A DNA stretch of 64,000 nt from Fragilaria crotonensis (lineage: Eukaryota; Bacillariophyta; Fragilariophyceae; Fragilariales; Fragilariaceae), in NCBI GenBank assembly GCA_022925895.1, contig JAKSYS010000204.1, positions 25,778 to 89,777 on the forward strand, given 5' to 3'. The notes below the pieces were generated by a model. That model saw only the letters and a program-made list of their open reading frames with translations, searched no databases and had not been told where the DNA came from. The translations under genes were made by a program, and so were the position numbers. Shown here piece by piece: positions 53,345-64,000 of the stretch; positions within the stretch are counted from its first letter, which is position 1; each line of letters opens with the position of its first letter.

Positions 53345-56300
53345 ATGGTGGACGCAGAGGAGGTTCAATATGACAATGACTGTCTTGTCATATCCATTGA
53401 TATTGTGGACTGCCCGATGGCAGAAATCCCACTCACAGAGGTCTTTGATGTGCCTACGATGTCGCTTACGGGAGACTATCATGATCTCATCCGAACAGCG
53501 TTTTGCAACAACTCGAAGACACTACATGGTTGTCGGAAGATTTACTGCCTACGTTGACCGATCCCGGTTTCGGCATGTATCACGCCCGCAGCCGCAACTC
53601 CGTCATCTCGTTGCGCAAGCCGGCGCTTCAGCGTCTCATCATCCAACGTCTCAAGGAACGTTCTCGCCCATCCGACATCGTGCACGTTCCTATCATGATC
53701 CGTTTCCTGCTTCCAGATAACGAAATTCCGAAGCCACCGGGATCCTCTGCCTCCTCCCAGAGTACTCACGGGAGCCGATCTCATCGCTCGCGCCAAGGCC
53801 CTCCTTCGGTTGTTGATACGTCTGCCCCGATGGATGTCCCTGTGAACGTGGTTGCACCCGGAATGAACGAGGAGATTGCACCAACCGCTGATGATGCTGA
53901 AATAACCGACTCTACGGCCGCAATCCCCACCTTCCGCGGGCAACCTGTGGACACTCGCCCAACAGGCGGACATGGACCTCCGTTTGCTGCTGGACGGTTC
54001 CACACTCCCCCCGGAACCTCGCCCCCTCTTCAATTCGACAACTCGACCGCGCACGAGTGGTGGAAATCTGACTCGGACGCCTACACGTATGCATCCTTTC
54101 TCTGCAGAAGTCACTTTCGGCGCCGAATCCTACGAAGATTACATGAGTCAATTCATGTATGGAGAAGTCAAGTTCAAAGATTTTCGCAAGGCTAGCTTCC
54201 CAAGATTCGACTCGTCCAAAAACGATTCGTTCGTACACTGGTTCAAACTCTTTTGTTCCACATGCTTACAATGGGGAGTGTGGTGTCCACCGTATGAATC
54301 TGCAAAGGAAGACGAAATCCACGGTGCCTGGTGGACCTGGCTCCCTGCTTCCGTCCGAGAGAGAAAGACTCTTTCATGTCTGGTCTGATCTACACCGCTT
54401 TGAGTCAGGACTCCACATTTCCCAGTGGTTCCCGGGAACATGGTGCCGTTGAGGGATGTCCACCGCAGGCGGGATACCATGCTATCTATTCCCTATTTCG
54501 CCTCCATCATCCCATGTTACATTCAGTTTTCTCGACCGCAAGCGAGATTCCTCGCCAACGACGAACGGAGCCATTCAGCCTCTACATTCGTCGGCTTCAA
54601 GATTTCATGGTACGCGAACGACAGGCCACGCGCACCTACACAGAGTCCGAAGCCCTCGACTTGTCAGTCCGGAATCTCACGTCCGAATGGCGTCCCGAGA
54701 TCCGTCGCCTCGTTGAACGTGACAAACGGACCGGACTTGATGGCACGCTCCCTTTCAAGCTCTCGCTGGCACAACTCGCCACCACGTTCGTCGAATACGC
54801 CTCCGAGATTGGTCGTGACCCCGTCGACTCAGGCGTCACATCCCGGCCGGAACCCAGCATCCATCATTCGCCGAATCGAAACAGCCTCCCCGGATTTCTC
54901 TTCCAGCACCGACGACACCCTCGACGATGAGGAAATGGACATCATGATCCGCGCCATCTCCCAGAATCAAAATGCATCTTCTGTCTGCCTCGGATGCCAC
55001 AACCCCGGCCACAAGCTCGAAGACTGCAACCGTTTCGTTGATTATATTGTGGCAGAAGGTTTGGCTCAGCGCCATCCACAGCTTAAGGTGCAGATCGCGA
55101 ATTCGCACAAGCAATTTCGCAGTCGACTGACGTCTACCGGAAACCAAAACCGCCCACACTCTGGTGCTCCTGTCAACCGACCCATGCGTCGCATCCTGGA
55201 AGATGCTGTCTCGGATGTCCACGAAGCCTCCACTGAAAACCCCCCTCGGGTTGACGAGGATGACGACGATGGTCCCGACGGTTTCCAACAGAACTCCATC
55301 CGTGCCACCGACCTTGACGACTCTGACTTCGAAGACTGCTTCGACACACCCACTGTCAGCTCTGTTGTTGTCACTGTCGCTCGCACTGGCCCTTCGCTCC
55401 CGGCGTCAGAAACCATCCGACTCAGCGAGGCATCCGACCCAATCCTCCTCCGTCGTTTGGCAGAGACGTATGACCGCACACAGCACCTCTCGTTTGCGCA
55501 TGCAGATAATGGCTCGATGGCATGTACCGCCAACGATCGCAGGCTCCTATTCGCGTACCGCCCCCTCACTCGCACAAATGTCCGCCTGTTTGATGCCGGT
55601 CACCATGCACACCATCCCGTTGGTGTCGGTTTCCTTTGTATCCCCGTTGACAACCGTGGAAGTGCCGGAAGCCCATCGTCCGTATACATTCGGACGTATT
55701 TCACCCCCACGATCCCAGGGATCATCATCTCGCACGCTGCCATTGCAAAACAGCTTGGCACCGACGGGTATCACATGTCAAGTTTCACCGAAGGTCCCGG
55801 ACACATTCTGTTCCCGCATCGCCTCCGACGCTCGCAGGATATCTATATCATCTTGCAACCAACGGAAAGGCGAGGCGGCCTAACCTTCACTGAGGCCCTG
55901 ATCACTCCAACTGCCGAAGCTCACTTGGCGCCGCTTCCACATGATCAATTCGTTCGGAAGCTCTGCACCGAACATACCCAAGTATCTGCGGCAAGCATCC
56001 TCGACCCAATTGACGGAATGACCTGTGGCGCATGTCACTCCACTCCTTCGACTTTGTGACACAAGTCAACGTCGACGACGCCGGAACAAATGATTCTCCG
56101 AGTTCATCGCACACAGGCCTTTGTTATTGGATGATGATCGCCAATTCCTGAGTTCTCATCGGAATCGGAGTGTGCCAAAAGTCAAACGACAGGCCCAATC
56201 GAAGGTTACCCTGTCCTATCGTTAAGTCGCTCTGCCCTACGGATGTTATGGCATCAACGACTGGGTCACATCAATTTTCGTCGCCTATCAGAGATGCACC

Positions 56301-59300
56301 GTTTCGTAAAAGGCATGCCCCAGTTCAAAATCCCGAGCGAAATTGAGGATGTCCAATCTGTCTCGCCGCGAAACTTCGGAAAGCTCCAGCCGGGACGAAG
56401 ACAACGATGAGAGCAACGGAATGCTATCAAGGTGTCTCGATCGATTTTGGTTTCATGGTACAGAAAAGCCGGGACTCCGAACGACACAACAACCTCGTCG
56501 GTTTAAACGGCGAGACGTGCTACGTTCTCTTGACCGACCATTACAGCGGTCGCCTATTCGGACGTGCCTTCGCCACTAAGGCACCGCCCATTGAGTGGAT
56601 CAATAGCTGGCTTGCCAGCAATGCCCCTAAATGCACCGACAAATATGTCCGCATGGACGGAGGCGGCGAACTGGGCAAATGTCGCGAGATCCACCGAACT
56701 TTCTCGAACTTTGGATACTCGGTGGAACTCACAGGACCAGACTCCTCACACCAAAATGGACCTGGTGAGCGACCTCACCAAACCATTGGCGATGCCCTCG
56801 AACCATGCTCTCCGGTGCGGACCTTCGGCCAAACTTCTGGCCATATGCGTTCTATCACTACATCCGCTTGTACAATTTCGTCCCTCACGGCGATCGGCCT
56901 TCAAGTCCGTACGAGATGTGTGGCGCTCCGCTCCCAAACCTGGCAAAGCTCCGCACCTTTGGCTGCCGCATCACGTTCGTCCAACGACTGCTCGATACGG
57001 TCGCGTTGTCCCGAATTCCCGACTTGGTGTTTTCCTCGGATACTCCCGCTCCCTGAAGATCATGTACTATTTCGACCTCGGGAGTTCGACCGTGAAGACT
57101 GCCACTCATGCACGGTTTGACGAAGGAATGAATGACTTAGATGAACCTCCTCCGAATGTTAAGCATCTACGAAATCTGGCCAACGATGGCGTGATAAATC
57201 CAGACCGTTTGGATCTCCTCCCATCAACTTGGAGGTGTCCGACGATCCTTCGAACGCCTGGATGAGTTGTCCCCTTCGGTCACGTGCGAGCATCCACACC
57301 TCGGTTTTGAGATCCAGGAGTGCCACATTCGAAAGCGAGGATATGTATCGGGGATCATCCCGAATACCTCGGCCTCTCGGATTCGGAACGTTCGTCGCAA
57401 GTATATTGGCGCTTTCATCGTATCCATCAACGACGTCGCGGTTTTCACGGCTGCGAGCATTACTGCCGCCCTCGAAACCGTCGCCACGTCCGACGAACGT
57501 TCTTTCAAGATTGTCTTCGCTCCCGATCGCTATATTCCAGTCGTCGACCGTCATCTCGATCAACCACTCCATTTGTCCATCGATCAGCTTCGTGTGATCT
57601 CGACCATCAAGCTCTCCCCATCGCCGCCAACCGCCATACATGACGGCTCATTTGAAGAATTTGATGACGATCCCAACGACGACCAAGTACAAATCCTCCT
57701 CCGTTCGCTAAACACGACGACGCACGGAACGTCAGAAGAGCAAGGTCTCGGTGGTTTCACTCGTCGAAAGCTCCGCAAGCTCCCCAACTGGAGCGACTGG
57801 AAAGCTGCCGAATTCAAGCAACTTGATTCCATGGCGAAGCAGGAAATGTACGGCGACCCAGTTCATGCGCCGAAGGGTTCCATCATTCTTCGACAACACT
57901 GGAACTACATCATCAAGAGCGACGGGACTCGAAAGGCACGCAACTGTTGCGACGGGTCTCCTCGTGCGGCTCCGCAACTCAAACTGGCCAACACATACTC
58001 CAGTTGCATCGAGCAACCGTGTATGCGAATGTTCTTTGCGTTGTGCACGCACGAAGGGTTTATCAGCGAAAGTCGACGCGACGAACGCATACGCGAATTC
58101 GCCGCCTCCTGACCAACCCACGTTTGTCATCATCGATGACCAATATGCTGATTGGCATCTCGTCCGACATGGTATCGCCGTTTCTCGCGACATGGTCCTT
58201 CCAGTGCAACATGCACTTCAGGGACATCCCGAGTCCGGCGCCCTTTGGGAGAAATTCGTCAACACTGTCATCGCGCGCCACGGTTTCAAGTCTACAACTC
58301 ATGAGCGCAGCTTGTATCAGGGCACATACAAAGACCACCGGATGCTCATCTGTCGCCAAGTTGATGACCTCGCCATCGGGAGCACGAACACCGATGCCAT
58401 CAAAGATCTCGTCCGAGTCATTTGTGCCGATGACGGAATCGACCTTCGCGATGAAGGCATTTTGGAATCGTTCAACGGGTGGACGTTGAACAAACCGATC
58501 GTTATATCAAGATTTCGTGCGAATCCTACATTGACAAGCTATTGGCACACTACGGATGGGCATCCTCAAGCTCGCGTGAGACAGACGAGAAACCGATCGA
58601 ACCCATCTCTGCGTCAACAACGCAACAAATGTTCGATGATTATGCGACGGCTCCTCATAACGGAACCGATGCGTATTGTGACCTTGAAGCGGCTGCTGGG
58701 TTTTCTTATCAGGTGTCCTGGGCGCGTTGATATATGCATATGTTGTTGCTCGTCCGGACATTGGTTACGCGGTTACGACACTTGCGCGTTTCTCCGATCA
58801 TCCGGCAAAAATACACTATGACGCTCTGCGACGTGTTGCGCGCTATCTGCGAATGACAAAGACTTGGGGTCTATTCTACTGGCGTCGTTCCTCATTTCCT
58901 CTCTACCGCCCGGTACTTTCCAAACCCTCATTGCTGATCCGTCTCTGCCCGTTTTCCCGCAACCACAATCCCCGACCGAACTCGCTGGGTATGTTGATGC
59001 CGCGCACGCTACTGACCTCACTACGCGCCGCTCCATTACTGGTCTCGTCTTCATGTTTGGTGGCGGTCCCTTGGCGTATAAATCAAAGATCCAGTCGACA
59101 GTTTCTACAAGCTCCACTGAGGCGGAGTTCCTCGCGGCTGTCCACGCCGCAAAGATTGCGAAATACTTGCGTTCCATTCTTCTCGAACTCGGCTACCCAC
59201 AACTTGAGCCGACTACCCTGTTCGAAGATAACGCTGCGGCTATTCTCATGGTTAACGCAAGTCGTCCAACGCCTCGTGCACGCCATATTGATATTCAGCA

Positions 59301-59384
59301 TTTTGCTCTCCAAGAATGGAAAGCCAACGGAGACATTGTTCTTTCCATATACCTGGCGTCGTCAATTCCGCGGACTCTTTGACT
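53345..59384 (+). pseudogene. Copia gag-pol, multiply frameshifted
   Basis: First ATG at 53345. Gag stretches in alternating frames include VKFKDFRKASFPRFDSSKND. The zinc knuckle CLGCHNPGHKLEDC (CX2CX4HX4C) lies near 54986-55027. Protease-like DNGSMACTAND is near 55503. The integrase has an HHCC-start-like LWHQRLGHINFRRL (56244), D (SIDFGF), D (RMDGGGELG) and E (GPGERPHQT). The RT has WKAAEFKQLDSMAKQ, KVDATNAYANS and catalytic QVDDLAIGS near 58360. RNase H has GYVDAAHATD, SSTEAEFLA, FEDNAAAI and RARHIDIQ. At least eight frame changes, so no full polyprotein could be made as read. Confidence 0.93.
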
Positions 59385-59527
59385 AAGTCACTCGGTTCCA
59401 CCCTGCACCATCGTCACGTTCGCCGTCTTATGGGTCATTATGGAGCTCCCTGGGCACCAACGTCACCCTAATCTCTCTTCTCTTCCCGATGCACTTCTAT
59501 TTGCTCATTGCGACCTATGTTCACAAT

Positions 59528-59536
59528 GGGGGAGTG
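59528..59536 (+). other. Copia polypurine tract
   Basis: GGGGGAGTG directly before the 3' LTR; primes plus-strand DNA in LTR elements. Confidence 0.8.
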
Positions 59537-59938
59537 TGTCAGTGCATATATTCTTTATCTCCGCAGCACCGTGCTACTGCCTACTGCGCACGGTCGACTA
59601 CCCATGGTCGTAGCTGCGCGCCATGATGTGCGCTACTATGATTAGTCTAGTTTAAAACGCCGATGTACTTTCGGCTCACAACTTCTAATATAATCCTTTA
59701 TTCCCTCAATCGCATTCTTGCCGGTCCATTTGATCGTAAGGGTGAAGAGGCCGAAGGATATACTTAGCCACAACACGAACGCCAACACATCACCCATCAC
59801 ACGTTCGATATCGACATCGCCACGCGTCGTGCCTTCTTGCTTCTGCGTTCGTTCCTCTTCATTGCGACGGCTTTGTCCTAACCCGACTCCCAAGCGAGTC
59901 ACTGTTTGTGGAGCCGCCGTACTAGGGAGGGTCTCACA
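59537..59938 (+). repeat. Copia 3' LTR
   Basis: 402 bp, TGTCAG...CTCACA, followed by GTTGA (59939-59943). Confidence 0.96.
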
Positions 59939-59943
59939 GTTGA

Positions 59944-61016
59944 TGGTGGTCACAGTCGGTCAGTGATCCTCGCAGGCAATTGATCCAAGCACCCAAACAC
60001 TCGGGACTTATATGTCAGAATTCATATCCAACATATCTGTCCCTGAATAACAAAAACCCCTGCCAGACGGGGAATGGAACTGATGCCCCGGTTGCAGAAG
60101 GGGAAGTAGGGCGGGCGGGACGAAGAAGAAAAGATCCCTTAATTTGGCTTAAACGATGAACAAGGGATGTACGGTCCAGAGCTAACGCAATAGGCCAATA
60201 AATTAAGCTCACTTCGAGGTAAAGTCTTGGGAAGAACTTTCGATAACTTTGGATGGCGGGAACCCGAGTCTTGGGTTAGATTGCCAAAGCAAGGTTGTAG
60301 TAGAAAACCTGACGGTTGTGATGAGTTTGCTTGGTGTAAACACAAATCATCAAGTTCGAAACCATTCCCGTTGAAACACTGTGCTTGTTTGCTCACTGAG
60401 ATCAGAATTGACCAAGGCATCATGAACAAGTGTTCGAAAAGGGGGGAAATCCAAATGAATACGCAGATCCATAATGATCATAGTTACCAGTACCGTATCG
60501 TCTGTGTAACAGTATCCATATTAACATTTTGGTACGATGAGGTCGTCTGTTGAGAATCCCAGATATTGTGAGTGCAGTAACACAGTACTTGCTCTGGTTA
60601 TGAGGTGATAACTGCGGTTGTCAGGCCTTGACAAAATCAGCAAAGTAAAAGTTATGAGTTTAGGCCTTAACTAAACTCCTCTTCCAGGTTCCCTTCTCTG
60701 TCTCTCCAGAACCTTTCTCCAGTCTTCTTCCTTCCTTGTGTCTCTTCCTTGTTCTTCCCAGGTCTTTTATAGTGGACATCTCCTACATGTTTAATGTTCT
60801 CCATTGACTTTCCATAGTCTTTGTCCTCCAATGGAATCTTGGGTTGTTGCACTCTTTGGAAATCCGTAGTGCGATTAACTTCAAGTTCTTTATCCTAGTT
60901 CAATCGTGAATTCAATTCCGAGTTCACGTCTGACTCGAATCTGACATTCCGTCCGAAGTTCGAATCTCTTTCAGCTTCGCCAACGACAGTATTTACTGTC
61001 ATCGACATTCGTCTTA
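59944..61016. other. Unassigned region between Copia and Harbinger
   Basis: No gene recognised. A plus-strand frame near 60227-60550 with several cysteines lacks an ATG. The minus strand of 60660-60860 is purine-rich, with TATAAAA near 60770 and a 61-codon Lys/Glu-rich frame. Neither is convincing. Confidence 0.4.
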
Positions 61017-61221
61017 GGGCCTGTCCATTCGTTTTTTTGGTACATCTAAGTTTCCAAGGGCGCATAACCAATTAAATTAGGGTTCGATTCTTACTTCGAC
61101 TAAGTTGTGTCCATTCGTAAAAACGGAAATCCAAGTTCCAAACTTCCAAGTTTGACCAAACTGGTGACAAACATCCTTCTTTTCGGACAACACATGAGGA
61201 ATAGCTTTTACAATTTTCAAG

Positions 61222-62480
61222 ATGACAATAAAGTCAAGGGTGTCCAGCTATCAATCCTCATCTGTCCTGAACATAGTTGCCCATGCGGCAGCTATCATAG
61301 TTCAAGGGCGCCGACATCATAGAAGGCAACGGCCAAAGACAACTGAAGGATCTAGGCCAGGACGTGTTTTTCGTACACGCCAACGAAGGTCAGTGAGGGA
61401 CATTTACAATCAATTTGGGGATGTCTTTTTTCCGGAGGGCATATCGAATGAAGTGTAAGACTTTAAGGAATCTTGCCTCAATGCTCTGCCAGCACATAAT
61501 TGCTGCATCTGGAAAGAAAGACCACTCAAGGAACTATTGCCAGAATGGAAAAATATCGACGGATGTCCGACTTGCGTGCGCCTTGCGTTGCTTTGCAGGA
61601 GGATCTCTATACAACATAATGACTACTTATGGAATACAGATGCCATCGACAGTTGTTGGTATGTTGTTGACGCTATCAACAGTCATCCAAACTTCAAAAT
61701 TTCATACCCTGAAGAACACGACAAGCAACAATCCATAGCTGAAGGTTTCCGGCAAGTTTCTGGTGCCAATTTTGCATGCGGTGATGAAATCCTAATATGG
61801 ATTCATAAACCGTCTGAGAGAGATTGTGCAAAATCCGGCTGCAACTCAGGAAAATTCATGTGTGCGCGAAAGAAGAAATTTGGTTTGAATTGTCAAGCAG
61901 TGAGCATTGTTCGCGGCAGGATACTGGACATATCCATCATGTATCCCGGATCAACTTCCGATTGTCTGGCATTCGAAGGCATAAACCTGTTTCAGAAGCT
62001 GGAGAGCGGCAGGGTTGTGCCTATTTGGCGACAATGCTTACCTAAACGCATCCTACATGGCGACTCCGTATGCCGCTTTTTCAGGTGGCTCAAAAGATGC
62101 ATATAATTTTTACCATTCGCAGTTGCAATCCGAATTGAATGCACTTTTGGTATACTACTAACGCATCGATGGTCCATATTGAGAAGTGCGATACCCATGA
62201 ATGTGAGTATCCGAAAGACTGTTGCACTAGTTCAGATGAGTGGCAACATGAGATCCATGGAGCAGATCCGATGGTACCCACAGACCATTCCGATTCCAAT
62301 GGTGGGATAACTCCTCGCCAGTTGCTTGACGGTGGGAATCATTTCGATGACATTGGAATCAGTGGTCGCTATAACCGACAACGACGCTACAACTACATAA
62401 GCCAGACTGAAGGGACACCACTGCCACGGGATAGACTACATGATTTTGTTGCTTCTACCAGTCTTACAGCACGACCATCA
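61222..62480 (+). pseudogene. PIF/Harbinger DDE transposase, frameshifted
   Basis: Pieces in three frames, in family order: RRSVRDIYNQFGDVFF; RRAYRMKCKTLRNLASML; DVRLACALRCFAGGSLYNI; SIAEGFRQVSGANFACGDEI; LIWIHKPSERDCAKSGCNSG; KFMCARKKKFGLNCQAVSIV; DISIMYPGSTSDCLAFEG; then, after a shift near 62015, FGDNAYLNASYMATPYAAFS, RIECTFGILTHRWSILRSA and MNVSIRKTVALVQMS. The second Asp (GDNAYL) and the Glu (IECTFG) are kept; the first, usually in a CIDG motif, is replaced by ACGDE. Inactive. Confidence 0.85.
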
Positions 62481-62556
62481 CTATTTACTCGTTGTTGAAA
62501 TAAGTAGGAGTTAAGAATAAGCACTAGGGCAAATTCAAGTATCATTTAAAGCATTG

Positions 62557-63935
62557 TCAATAAAGATTTTCAAGTTTGAGGCTCCAAATTTCAGCTTCGA
62601 TTTGGCAACATTCACTAACATAAAATGCCGACAGCCTTGGAGTTTGTTTGTTGCTGGGATCTAACTCTGCATTTAGTATCCTGTATAACCTTGCTGCATC
62701 AGTCAACTCGGCGTTTTGACAGAAAAGGCGTTCGCGATGTTGCTCTCTCAAGGTAGTTGATTGCGTTTGTTCATTTATTCGTTGCTCGTGATTTCGATCC
62801 TCATCTCGATCATGTAACAATTGTCGCTCCTGACAATCAGCAAGTTCTCTTATGGACTGGACCAGAGGAAGCAATGTTGATTCTTCAATGTCGTCATCTT
62901 GTTGGCGACGTTTGCGTTTGCGGCTGCTGCCACGACTACTTGTGCTGACACCAGCACAAGATGCATCGCATGCACCAGTACCATTGCTCAGACGCTGCAG
63001 GGATGATTGAAGCAGTTGGTGGCGGCCTGCTACCTCCCAAAAGTTCAAAAGATAGGAAGGTAGACTGTTAAGGAAGGCGGCTCGAGTGTGCAAAGCACAA
63101 GCTGGCCTTCCAACAAGTGACCCATGATGATATCTTGGTCAGCCTCGCCTCCGGCCTTGATCTTGTTCCTCATCACCAGCTTCGTCATCCGAAACAGACG
63201 ACGATGCACAGGACAAGAATACCGCTGCATCATGACTCTCATCAAAGTCTTCATGATCAATTCCACCCTCGCCCTGTCCACTCTGCTCCCGCCTACTGAT
63301 GATACGAAGTAATTCAGATCGCATCGACGCAAAAATGTCTTGAATCTTCTGTGGAGTTGCTGGCGAGAGTGCAGCTACTTGTTCGTACGAACAAATAGTT
63401 GCAATCACGTAGTCAACGTGACAATCCGACGCCGGTGCAATCGGATTGAATTCCGGACTATTCCATAGTAGGTCAGAAATTACTTTGAATACAGTTTTAG
63501 GTCTGTGGTGTTCAGAACAAAACGGAATCAACAATTTGTTAGCTAACATAAGATGGCGTGCATCTAATTCTTGTCGAGTTTGGACGTCAGCTCTTGTGAG
63601 GAAAAGAGCCTAAACTTGATCCGATGTGAAACACATAATAACACAAAGATGAGGAACACTTCCCCGCCATCGCCGCCAACGTTGCTGGTATTTGCCGCCG
63701 CCAACTCACAAGTCTCTTATTGTAGCTGCTGCTGGGCCTTAATCAAGACGCCGCGCAGCCTTGCTACTTCCATAGTAAGAAAGGCAACGTCCACATCGTC
63801 ATGAACTGGGTTTTGTTGGAGCCACTCTATCGTATGCTGACGAGTCCAATTACTTGGGCGAGGGATTGGAGATATGTTGAACGGCTTTGCTCGTCTTGCA
63901 ATTTCCTTACCGTAATCCGTGTTTTTGGGACGCAA
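62557..63935 (-). pseudogene. Harbinger partner protein, diatom type, broken
   Basis: Reads on the minus strand with stops and shifts: start MRPKNTDYGKEIARRAKPFN, then NWTRQHTIEWLQQNP, EVARLRGVLIKAQQQL, RADVQTRQELDARH, EFNPIAPASDCHVDYVIA, SPATPQKIQDIFASM, RREQSGQGEGGIDHEDFDE, a stop, then HTRAAFLNSLPSYLLNFWEV, HQLLQSSLQRLSNGTGA, a basic stretch (SSRKRKRRQQ) and RLSAFYVSECCQIEAEIW. I recognise this as the recurrent diatom protein accompanying Harbinger-type transposases. Its role, like the Myb-like partner elsewhere, is probably DNA binding or nuclear import, by inference. Confidence 0.7.
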
Positions 63936-64000
63936 CGATGTTTTGGGAAGTAGTGACCATGGTTCGGTTTCAAAATTGAAAAGAGGAACAAGCCAATACA

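Larger units (their letters stand above)
52764..59938 (+). mobile_element. Ty1/Copia LTR retrotransposon, 7175 bp
   Basis: Complete element: 402-bp LTRs (TG...CA), a perfect 5-bp target duplication, a primer-binding site, a purine-rich tract, and gag-pol in Copia order (zinc knuckle, protease, integrase, RT, RNase H). The LTRs differ at five positions by eye, so insertion is fairly recent, yet gag-pol is broken by many frame changes. Of the CoDi-like diatom type by general character; the subclade is not resolved. Confidence 0.96.
61017..64000. mobile_element. PIF/Harbinger-type DNA transposon, runs off the window
   Basis: The candidate left end GGGCCTGTCCATTCG at 61017 is preceded by TTA (61014-61016), which fits the TTA/TAA target preference and G-rich ends of this superfamily. 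Inside are a DDE transposase remnant (plus) and the diatom-type partner protein remnant (minus), convergent to each other. The right end is not in the window, so the boundary is provisional; the two-gene content is the firm part. Confidence 0.7.

Noticed and set aside
60015-60550. Minus and plus frames with cysteines, considered as a host gene
   Set aside because: No ATG in the plus frame, stops in the minus frame, no domain recognised.
61075-61110. GGTTCGATTC considered as a tRNA T-arm
   Set aside because: No acceptor, D or anticodon arms can be folded around it. No tRNA gene was found anywhere in the window.

Overview
The window looks like nuclear DNA of a pennate-diatom-like stramenopile. 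Supporting this: plastid-type bipartite presequences with an ASAF-like cleavage motif (dapL at 5520, and the protein at 13591), plastid LL-diaminopimelate aminotransferase, short GT-AG introns, protein families I know only from diatoms, and a transposon set (Copia, Crypton, PIF/Harbinger with a diatom-type partner protein, and APE-RT-RNaseH LINEs) typical of diatom genomes. Species is not resolved. No computation was run; all comparisons are by eye.

Left third (1-20.5 kb): gene-bearing and mostly alternating in strand. In order: zinc-binding diatom protein (+), dapL (+), alpha-SNAP (-), USP14/Ubp6-type deubiquitinase (+), ORMDL (-), plastid LON-N-like protein (+), membrane protein of unknown function (-), a frameshifted acidic/TM family gene (+), a small secreted Cys-rich protein (-). 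These are independent housekeeping genes (lysine synthesis, vesicle fusion, proteasome-linked deubiquitination, sphingolipid control), not an operon.

Middle (21-47.6 kb): a direct duplication of about 5.4 kb. Copy A is 21026-21394 plus 30043-35144; copy B is 41138-47021. Each copy carries an unrecognised gene fragment, a sulfotransferase-glycosyltransferase fusion gene and a Crypton tyrosine recombinase. Copy A was opened by an 8.6-kb LINE (21395-30028, 14-bp target-site duplication) whose empty site survives in copy B. Copy B was opened by a 439-bp hAT-type MITE (8-bp target-site duplication). A second LINE (from 35145) enters copy A's Crypton and is cut off at the A/B junction.

Right (47.6-64 kb): decayed copies of the acidic/TM family, two further copies of the gene-fragment repeat, a 5'-truncated LINE and a 68-bp micro-LINE (each with a 17-bp target-site duplication), a Copia element with 402-bp LTRs and a perfect 5-bp target-site duplication, and a PIF/Harbinger element running off the end.

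A caution runs through the window. One-base frameshifts in short G or C runs occur in two conserved housekeeping genes (dapL and the USP14-like gene) as well as in transposons, so some of the apparent decay may be sequence error.
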